From Verrucomicrobiales bacterium (GTDB lineage Bacteria; Verrucomicrobiota; Verrucomicrobiia; Limisphaerales; Palsa-1400): a stretch of DNA of 5,261 bases. Under the pieces are notes generated by a model, which saw nothing but the letters and a program-made list of their open reading frames with translations, was not told the origin of the DNA and did no database searches. Location: contig JAQGOW010000349.1 in the NCBI GenBank assembly GCA_028293405.1, forward strand, positions 1-5,261. Reading direction: 5' to 3'. The position numbers were made by a program, and so were the translations under genes. Shown piece after piece: positions 1 through 5,261 of the stretch (position 1 is its first letter; the number at the start of each line of letters is the position of its first letter).

Positions 1-2
1 CG

Positions 3-485
3 ATCAACACGCGGTTTTTGATTTCGCTGCGACAGGTGGACCTTGGCGGCTTTGTGAATGCGGCGTCGGCTTTGGCGGTCAGGGGGTATGCGGCCAAACA
101 GATGCATTTGATTCCAACCCTTGTGCAAACTGTCGGATTTTTCCTGCTCTGTCTCGCGAGCATCCTTGTGCATTACTCCCTGATGTTTTTGCTAACGACG
201 GTCGCGTTTTGGACGGTGCGCGCCCAGGGAATTGTTTGGGGTTATTACAACTTATTCCAGCTTTCGCGATTGCCGGATGCGGCGTTCGGCGGTTTCTTCA
301 AAGCGTTCTTCCGTTATGCGCTGCCTATGTTGCTGGTCGCAAATGTGCCGGTGAAACTGTTAACGCAACGATTGGAATCACCGTTTGAAATGCTGTTGCT
401 CGTGGTGATGGCCTGTTCGTGTTATGTGGTATCGGAACTGTTCTGGAAATTTTCCGTGCGACGTTACACAAGCGCGAGCGCTTAA
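3..485 (+). CDS. ABC-2 family transporter permease, C-terminal part (5' end outside window)
   Basis: This is the membrane subunit of an ABC transporter of the ABC-2 permease type, closest by eye to the COG3694 / ABC2_membrane_6 (PF06182) family. It would sit in the inner membrane with a second permease and an ATPase; the substrate is unknown. The frame is open from base 3 (reading INTRF before residue 1 at the TTG at 18), so that TTG is not the real start. About 160 residues are visible, against roughly 260 for the family, so about 100 are missing upstream. What remains shows a polar segment (SLRQVDLGGFVN) resembling the family's 'LRxVDLG' region, hydrophobic stretches around residues 33-66 counted from the TTG, then a FFKAFFRYALPMLLVANVP stretch matching the family's 'gwlr...fviPva....Pa' motif, and a last membrane helix at about 122-143. 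In this family the partner permease and ATPase genes usually lie next door, here presumably upstream. Family assignment is by remembered motif pattern, not a search. Confidence 0.8.
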   Translation: MNTRFLISLRQVDLGGFVNAASALAVRGYAAKQMHLIPTLVQTVGFFLLCLASILVHYSLMFLLTTVAFWTVRAQGIVWGYYNLFQLSRLPDAAFGGFFKAFFRYALPMLLVANVPVKLLTQRLESPFEMLLLVVMACSCYVVSELFWKFSVRRYTSASA

Positions 486-497
486 GGAGCCGACAGA

Positions 498-986
498 TTA
501 CTTCGGCAACGGCAACGTTTCGCCGCCTTTTTTGCTCGGCTTGTAGATGCCAGGTTTCACGCCAGCCAGAGGATTTTTCGTCCGTTGATCGCTCCACGAT
601 CTATAAATAAAGTACCCGATGAGAACTGTCGCGATCACAGCAATCAGCGGGAGCACCACGCGCCACTGCAACTTGGAACATTGATACATGATCGCGTCCA
701 GCATGGTGCGCTTGCGACGGGAAAGTGCGGGCGGGCCTTGATGACGCGTTGAACGTCCGAGTTCTTCCGCAAGCGTTTCCAACACACGGGGAACGTCAAG
801 CTTCAGAACGGTCGCGTAGGCGCGAACGGAGCCGCGAATGTAAACGGGGGCGGAAAAGACGTCGTAGTTGCCCTCGTCCAAAGCACGAAGATGATCCGTG
901 CGAATCTTCGTGATCTCAGCCACCTGGTGAATGGTCAGGTTTTGAGCTTCGCGCGCCGTGCGCAATTGGTCGGCAACCGTTAACAT
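498..986 (-). CDS. RodZ-like helix-turn-helix protein with single transmembrane helix
   Basis: A 162-residue protein with the layout of RodZ, the membrane protein that links the MreB cytoskeleton to the elongation machinery. Residues 4-72 form an HTH_25-type domain: LRTAREAQNLTIHQVAEIT, then the signature IRTDHLRALDEGNYD and APVYIRGSVRAYA, which is very typical of RodZ N-termini. A basic patch (SRRKR, 89-93) precedes one transmembrane helix at about 110-128, followed by a short tail of about 33 residues rich in Lys, Gly and Pro. E. coli RodZ (over 330 residues) has a large periplasmic C-terminal domain, which is absent here. The ATG start at 986 sits 4 bases downstream of an AGGA ribosome binding site and places the HTH right at the N-terminus, as in the family. 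It is divergent from the GH9 gene and convergent with the permease gene. A membrane-bound transcription regulator is an alternative. The family is confident; the cell-shape role is inferred. Confidence 0.85.
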   Translation of the reverse strand: MLTVADQLRTAREAQNLTIHQVAEITKIRTDHLRALDEGNYDVFSAPVYIRGSVRAYATVLKLDVPRVLETLAEELGRSTRHQGPPALSRRKRTMLDAIMYQCSKLQWRVVLPLIAVIATVLIGYFIYRSWSDQRTKNPLAGVKPGIYKPSKKGGETLPLPK

Positions 987-990
987 TTCG

Positions 991-994
991 TCCT
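991..994 (-). promoter_or_regulatory. Ribosome binding site of the RodZ-like gene
   Basis: Read on the - strand, AGGA lies 4 bases before the ATG at 986. It is a modest Shine-Dalgarno match with slightly short spacing, but it supports that start, which also begins exactly at the HTH domain. Confidence 0.5.
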
Positions 995-1038
995 GCTATT
1001 CATACCGGTTTTTAGGCTGTTTTTGCAATGCTCGATTC

Positions 1039-1046
1039 AGGTGAGG
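1039..1046 (+). promoter_or_regulatory. Ribosome binding site favouring the GTG start of the GH9 gene
   Basis: AGGTGAGG contains the core GAGG, ending 7 bases before the GTG at 1054, which is near-ideal spacing. The competing in-frame ATG at 1090 has only GGAAG ending one base before it, which is too close to work well. This site therefore argues for the GTG start, even though the ATG gives a more conventional signal peptide. Confidence 0.55.
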
Positions 1047-1053
1047 TTTTTCG

Positions 1054-2850
1054 GTGCGCGACAGCACTGCTGCGGTTAACCTCGGAAGCATGAAGTGGTT
1101 TGTTGCATTGCTCGCGTTAGTCGGTCATCAAACGGTTTGTCGCAGCGAAACGTTTATCCGCGTCAACCAGGCTGGATACGAGTTGCACGAGGCGAAAGTC
1201 GCTATTGCATTCTCGGATGCTGAATTGCCACGCAAATTTTCGGTGCAACGTGGGGACCAAGTGCTGTTAGAAGGCGTTACCAAGGCAATCACCAACGCGA
1301 CTTGGGGTAAATGGAACCATCACGCCGAAATAGACTTCTCGCGCGTGGTTACTGCAGGAACCAACCTGACGTTGCACGTTGGGATGAACTCGGTTGCGAT
1401 TCGTATTGCCGAACATGCTTATGCTCAGTTGCCGGATGTTCTTCTGGAGTTCATGCGCGAGCAGCAGTGCGGTTATAATCCCTTCCTTCACGACGAGTGT
1501 CATACCAATGACGGGCGCACAGCGTATGGTCCGTTGCCAGCCGGCACGCTGATCGACGCGAGCGGTGGTTGGCATGACGCAGCGGATTTGTTGAAGTATT
1601 TGCTCACTTCAGGAAACGCGACGGCGCAGATGTTGGTGGCTTACGATGTTCAGCACAAAAACATAAAGTTCGCCGACCACTTCGACGCCCGCGGTGAAGC
1701 GAAGTCAAACGGCGTGCCCGATATCTTAGACGAAGCGCGGTGGGGTCTTGAGTGGATGCTGAAACTTCATCCCGCCCCAGATCAATTGTATCACCAGATT
1801 GCCGATGATCGGGACCATATCGGAAGCTTCCGTTTGCCCAATCATGAAACCGCCAATTATGGATGGGGACAGGGCAGCAATCGCGTTGTTTATTTCGCCG
1901 ACGGCAAACCGCAAGGGTTGCTGAAATTCCAAAGCGAATCCACCGGCCTCGCCAATCTCGCTGGGCGTTACGCCGCAGCGATGGGTCTCGCAAGCATCGC
2001 GTTCAAAAACATCGATTCAGCGTTTGCGCAAAAATGTCTTAAGGCCGGGTTGGAGGTGTATTCACTGGGAAAAGCACACGAAGGCGTGCAACAAGGCAAC
2101 TCGTATAGCCAACCGTATCGTTACGCCGAAACGACGTGGGCCGATGATATGGAATGGGCAGCCGCAGTTTTATACCGCGTATCGGACCTGAAAGAATTTC
2201 TCGAGGACGCCAAACGTTACGCGAAACTCGCCGCGAACGACACGTGGATGGGGAAGGAGCAGACCGGACACTACCAATATTATCCGTTCATCAACCTCGT
2301 ACACTTCGCGCTTTATGAATACGTCGACGAGGAGTTCCAGAAAATGCTCGCGGGATATTATCGCGAAGGAATCGAGCAATGCATTCGCATGTCGCAGAAG
2401 AACCCATATCGCGTCGGCGTGCCGTTCATCTGGTGCTCGAACAATCTTCTCGCCTCACTCGTGACACAATGCCTCCTTTATGAACGCATGACAGGCGACA
2501 CCCGTTATCACGAGTTCATGTGCAAGAACCGCGATTGGTTGATGGGACGTAATCCCTGGGGCACGTCGATGTTTCTCGGCATCCCCGACAACGGACGTTA
2601 TCCGCACGACCCGCACTTGATGACGACCAAACTCACCGGACGTTCCGTTCGCGGTGGCCTGGTGGATGGCCCGGTTTACGAACGCATTTTCAAATCTTTG
2701 AAAGGTGTCAGCGTGCCACAGCCTGATCCGGATGCGCCGTTCCAAAGCGAGCTGGCAGTGTATCACGACACAATCCACGACTACTCGAGCAACGAGCCGA
2801 CGATGGATGGGACGGCGTCGGCGATTTTGATGTGGTCGCTCTGCAATTAA
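1054..2850 (+). CDS. Secreted glycoside hydrolase family 9 (cellulase-type) enzyme
   Basis: Predicted inverting endo- or exo-beta-1,4-glucanase of family GH9, acting on cellulose or related beta-glucans in the periplasm or outside the cell. It has 598 residues from the GTG. Residues 13-31 look like a Sec signal peptide (MKWFVALLALVG core) with cleavage near S31. Residues 33-120 match the Ig-like CelD_N domain (IRVNQAGY opening). The catalytic domain spans about 124-596. Visible GH9 hallmarks are GGWHDAAD (171-178) with D175 and D178 as the general-base pair, NGVPDILDEARWGLEWML (219-236), MGRNPWGTSMFLG (497-509), and DYSSNEPTMDG (576-586) with E581 as the likely general acid. The usual P-H-x-R motif appears as PHLM (520-523), so the Arg seems replaced. 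No carbohydrate-binding module or dockerin is present. The start is ambiguous: GTG 1054 has the better ribosome binding site, while ATG 1090 has the better signal peptide. Its stop overlaps that of the convergent downstream gene. The family is certain; the exact substrate is not. Confidence 0.93.
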   Translation: MRDSTAAVNLGSMKWFVALLALVGHQTVCRSETFIRVNQAGYELHEAKVAIAFSDAELPRKFSVQRGDQVLLEGVTKAITNATWGKWNHHAEIDFSRVVTAGTNLTLHVGMNSVAIRIAEHAYAQLPDVLLEFMREQQCGYNPFLHDECHTNDGRTAYGPLPAGTLIDASGGWHDAADLLKYLLTSGNATAQMLVAYDVQHKNIKFADHFDARGEAKSNGVPDILDEARWGLEWMLKLHPAPDQLYHQIADDRDHIGSFRLPNHETANYGWGQGSNRVVYFADGKPQGLLKFQSESTGLANLAGRYAAAMGLASIAFKNIDSAFAQKCLKAGLEVYSLGKAHEGVQQGNSYSQPYRYAETTWADDMEWAAAVLYRVSDLKEFLEDAKRYAKLAANDTWMGKEQTGHYQYYPFINLVHFALYEYVDEEFQKMLAGYYREGIEQCIRMSQKNPYRVGVPFIWCSNNLLASLVTQCLLYERMTGDTRYHEFMCKNRDWLMGRNPWGTSMFLGIPDNGRYPHDPHLMTTKLTGRSVRGGLVDGPVYERIFKSLKGVSVPQPDPDAPFQSELAVYHDTIHDYSSNEPTMDGTASAILMWSLCN

Positions 2851-5261
2851 CGACTGGCTTCGTTGACCGGCTTCGTCGTGAGCGCCTGCAGATATTTTTG
2901 GGCGTCAGTGTAGTTCGGCTGCAAACGAAGCGCTTCTTTGAACTGCGCGATCGCGTCATCGCGCCGGTTCTTCTTCACATAGGCGACACCAAGGTTGAAA
3001 TGGGCGCGCGACAAATCAGGTTTCAAACGAATCGCTTCTTGAAAATGAACGATGGCTTCGTCGGAACGACCTTTCTCTTGCAGCGTCGCCCCGAGGCCAT
3101 TTTGCGCGGCGGCAATGCTAGGATCGAGTTGCACGGCTTTTTGGAAGTGCGGGAGCGCTTCGTCAACTCGCCCCGCGCGACCTAGCGCGTTTCCGATTTC
3201 GTTGTGCAAGTCGGCGTCATCAGGTTTCAGCTTCAGCGCGGTTTCGAATTCTCCAATCGCCTCCGCAGCCCGGCCTTTTCGCGATAGAACCAACGCGCGG
3301 TTTTTGTGCGCGATGACGTTGGAAGCATCAAGCTTCACCGCTTCATCAAATTGCGCGAGTGCGTCGTCCAAACGGCCGGCACGATCAAATGCGGCACCAA
3401 GCGAGTTGTGCAACGGAGCGTTGGTTGGGCTCAGTTGAATAGCCGCTTGTAGTTGCGCGATCGCATCTTCAACACGGCCGTTTGCCTGCGTTGCCACGCC
3501 CTTTTTGTTGAGCACAAGCGCAAGATTCTGGCGGGCAGCCGCATCGTTGGGGTTTAATTTTGTGGCGAGTTCAAATTCGTGGATAGCGCCGTCCAGATCG
3601 CCCTTTTTCTCGAACGCAGCGCCGAGGCCATTGTGGGCGGCACCGTCGTTTGGTTCCAATTGAACGGCTTGTTCGAAAGCTGTAATCGCCTCTCGACCGG
3701 CATCGGTTTTCAGCAATGCATCACCGAGATTGCGGTAAGCTTCGGCCCAAGTCGGCTGTGCCTTGATGGCTGCGCGAAAGTGCGAGATAGCTTCTTTGTA
3801 GCGACCTAGTTCTCCAAGGACGATTCCGAGATTGTTGTGAGCGTTGAACGGTTCGGACGCGTTGGTGAATGCATGCGAAAATTCAAGAATGGCTTCTTCC
3901 CGTTTCTGCTGTTTGTAATACGCGTTGGCTAGGTTGTAGTGGAGGTCTCCAGCGGTGGCGTCTACGGCAAGGCCTGCTTTGTATTGGACGATCGCTTCGT
4001 CGAATTGGCCGTCTTTGAAAAGTGACGCGCCGTAGCTGTTGCGCACGCGCCAGGAACCGGGATTCTTCTGCACGTTGTCGGCCCAAAGCGTTTCTGGAAC
4101 CGCGAAGATTTTTGCATGGCTCGCAGTCAGGAGGCACATCACTGCGAGCACCACTCCAACAAGCGCTTTCCAAGCGCGATCGTTTTTCTTTTCCATGTAA
4201 TAAGCACCGCATGCCGCTACCAACGCGACGATCCCGGGAACGGCGAGGTATTGAAGGTGATCAGAGACGCGCGAAATGGCGAAATAAGCCATGTTGAACA
4301 ACCCCAACACCGGCGCGAGCGCGATGACAAAATAACCAAGTGCGAACATGACTGTTTTCCCCCAGCCGAAACGGAAATGCCAGAGAACAGGAATCAGCAG
4401 CAGCGTGGCGACTAGCGGCACGTATGTGACCCAATGGCTTAACGACACCGGCCAAAGTGGATAGACCATCGTCAGATTAACCGGCACAACATCTTTCCAA
4501 ATGTAGAACCAAAATGCGCGCGTGCCCCCGAGCAATCGCACCGGCAAGCTGTCGTGAGGCAATCCAATTCCGCGATGTTGCAAAAGGATCGTTCCCACAG
4601 CACACGCCACAGACATTGCGAAAAACGGAATGGTGCGAATGAAATCACGCTGTGTCATTCGACTGCGGCGCCAGCAAGCAATCAGCAGCAACACAGCGGG
4701 CAATACCGTCACCGAGCCTTTCGATAGTAGCGCCAAACCGAATGCCACGAGCGATAGCACGAACCACTTAGCTGCGCCTTTTGTTTTCGCATTCGCGCTT
4801 TCCTCATCGAACCGCAGAAACCATAAAATGCTTAGCAGATAAAAAACCATCGAGAGCGTGTTCTTGCGTTCAGCAATCCAAGCGACCGATGCCACACACA
4901 CCGGATGAACAGCGAAGAGCAGGCCCGCAACTGCCGCACCCGGAATGCGAAGCCTCAGTAAAATTCGCCAGAGCAAAATCGCGCTGATCGCGTGTAGGAG
5001 CACATTGGTGAAGTGGTAGCCCATCGGGTTCATGTGCCACAGACGCCATTCCATCCACAGCGACGTCGAAGTCATCGGAACGTAATCGACCAGTTTTGTC
5101 GTAAACCAGATTGTGTGCAGGCCGGCGTCGTCTTTGATCGCAGCGTTCCCAGTGAGCAATTCGTTATCGTCCCAAATGAAACCGCCGTGCTGAATTGCCG
5201 GGAAATAAGCGACGAACGTCAGCGCGAGAATAAACGCTGCGGTGAGCAACGCGCGGGTTTT
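2847..5261 (-). CDS. TMTC-like polytopic membrane protein with 11 TPR repeats (start outside window)
   Basis: A large inner-membrane protein with a GT-C-like multi-spanning N-terminal half and a TPR C-terminal half, resembling the TMTC O-mannosyltransferases (GT105) and the many bacterial relatives in Verrucomicrobiota and Planctomycetota. The frame runs open to the right edge, so the TTG at 5249 is not the true start; at least 804 codons are visible. Numbering from that TTG, about 11-12 hydrophobic segments lie between residues 2 and 377. The first extracytoplasmic loop carries FIWDD (24-28), whose acidic pair sits where GT-C enzymes keep their catalytic or metal-binding acids. YVPMTSTSLW (56-65), GYHFTNVLLH (77-86), HPV (115-117) and WIAERKNTLS (124-133) are typical of the group. 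Residues 401-781 form TPR units. By family logic the TPRs would bind acceptor proteins or partners. Alternative: a TPR membrane protein with no transferase activity. It converges on the GH9 gene, overlapping it by 4 bases. Confidence 0.8.
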   Translation of the reverse strand, partial: KTRALLTAAFILALTFVAYFPAIQHGGFIWDDNELLTGNAAIKDDAGLHTIWFTTKLVDYVPMTSTSLWMEWRLWHMNPMGYHFTNVLLHAISAILLWRILLRLRIPGAAVAGLLFAVHPVCVASVAWIAERKNTLSMVFYLLSILWFLRFDEESANAKTKGAAKWFVLSLVAFGLALLSKGSVTVLPAVLLLIACWRRSRMTQRDFIRTIPFFAMSVACAVGTILLQHRGIGLPHDSLPVRLLGGTRAFWFYIWKDVVPVNLTMVYPLWPVSLSHWVTYVPLVATLLLIPVLWHFRFGWGKTVMFALGYFVIALAPVLGLFNMAYFAISRVSDHLQYLAVPGIVALVAACGAYYMEKKNDRAWKALVGVVLAVMCLLTASHAKIFAVPETLWADNVQKNPGSWRVRNSYGASLFKDGQFDEAIVQYKAGLAVDATAGDLHYNLANAYYKQQKREEAILEFSHAFTNASEPFNAHNNLGIVLGELGRYKEAISHFRAAIKAQPTWAEAYRNLGDALLKTDAGREAITAFEQAVQLEPNDGAAHNGLGAAFEKKGDLDGAIHEFELATKLNPNDAAARQNLALVLNKKGVATQANGRVEDAIAQLQAAIQLSPTNAPLHNSLGAAFDRAGRLDDALAQFDEAVKLDASNVIAHKNRALVLSRKGRAAEAIGEFETALKLKPDDADLHNEIGNALGRAGRVDEALPHFQKAVQLDPSIAAAQNGLGATLQEKGRSDEAIVHFQEAIRLKPDLSRAHFNLGVAYVKKNRRDDAIAQFKEALRLQPNYTDAQKYLQALTTKPVNEASR
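2907..4049 (-). repeat. Eleven tandem TPR-coding repeats (about 102 bp each)
   Basis: This part of the TMTC-like gene encodes residues 401-781, which divide into 11 units of 34 residues: 401-434, 435-468, 469-502, 503-536, 537-570, 571-611, 612-645, 646-679, 680-713, 714-747 and 748-781. Most show the TPR pattern of N-LG at positions 5-8, G-R near 15 and A-F-A near 20-27, ending in a Pro-containing turn (LxPN/LKPD). The sixth unit is 41 residues long, with about 7 extra residues (VATQANG) in the turn between its two helices. The repeats are diverged at DNA level, so this is a protein repeat, not a recent tandem duplication. Confidence 0.85.

Noticed and set aside
470..483. Small inverted repeat AAGCG/CGCTT around a 4-base loop at the end of the permease gene.
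   Set aside because: The stem is only 5 bp, lies in the coding sequence and stop codon, and has no following T-run; too weak to call a terminator.
999..1028. Possible - strand promoter: TTGCAA (1023-1028) and TATGAA (999-1004) with an 18-base spacer upstream of the RodZ-like gene.
   Set aside because: Each box matches only 4 of 6 consensus bases, and the implied transcript start near 992 would cut into the ribosome binding site just before the ATG at 986. Chance match is likely.
1604..1993. Open frame of 129 codons on the - strand inside the GH9 gene.
   Set aside because: Antisense to a gene with conserved GH9 motifs throughout; Arg-rich, with no recognisable domain.
2856..2877. Short direct repeat GGCTTCGT near the 3' end of the TMTC-like gene.
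   Set aside because: Only 8 bases, inside coding sequence, with no associated mobile element features.
2832..3185. Open frame of 117 codons on the + strand.
   Set aside because: It lies antisense to the TPR-coding region of the well-supported - strand gene and its translation resembles no family; a shadow of repetitive coding sequence.
3052..3438. Open frame of 128 codons on the + strand, rich in Ser, Ala and Arg.
   Set aside because: Antisense shadow of the TPR repeats; its low-complexity composition follows from the repeat's codon use.

Overview
The window reads as chromosome of a Gram-negative, heterotrophic bacterium. The best guess is the Verrucomicrobiota (Pedosphaera/Limisphaerales-like). 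This is inferred from the combination of a short RodZ-like HTH membrane protein, a secreted family 9 glycoside hydrolase of the type common in Bacteroidota and Verrucomicrobiota, and a large multi-spanning GT-C/TPR protein. No rRNA or other phylogenetic marker is present, so the assignment is tentative.

Layout, left to right. (1) The 3' part of an ABC-2 type permease gene (+ strand) enters from the left edge and ends at 485. (2) A 162-residue gene on the - strand (498-986) encodes an N-terminal RodZ-type helix-turn-helix, one transmembrane helix and a short tail; it converges on the permease with a 12-base gap. (3) A short divergent intergenic region (987-1053) carries the ribosome binding sites of both flanking genes. 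(4) A GH9 glycoside hydrolase gene (+ strand, 1054-2850) encodes a signal peptide, an Ig-like N-terminal domain and a catalytic domain with its acidic catalytic residues in place. (5) A long - strand gene (2847 to the right edge) encodes a TMTC-like polytopic membrane protein followed by 11 tandem TPR units; its start lies beyond the window. Its stop codon overlaps that of the GH9 gene within a shared TTAA.

The genes do not form one operon: orientations alternate (+, -, +, -), so each is probably expressed separately or with genes outside the window. The individual functions are export or transport (permease), envelope or cell-shape regulation (RodZ-like), extracytoplasmic beta-glucan breakdown (GH9) and a possible envelope glycosyltransferase (TMTC-like). 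No shared pathway is evident. I found no mobile element, CRISPR array, tRNA, rRNA or riboswitch. I also found no convincing new multi-gene system. The points most worth a second look are the non-canonical active-site loop of the GH9 enzyme, the bacterial TMTC-like architecture, and the minimal RodZ-like protein.
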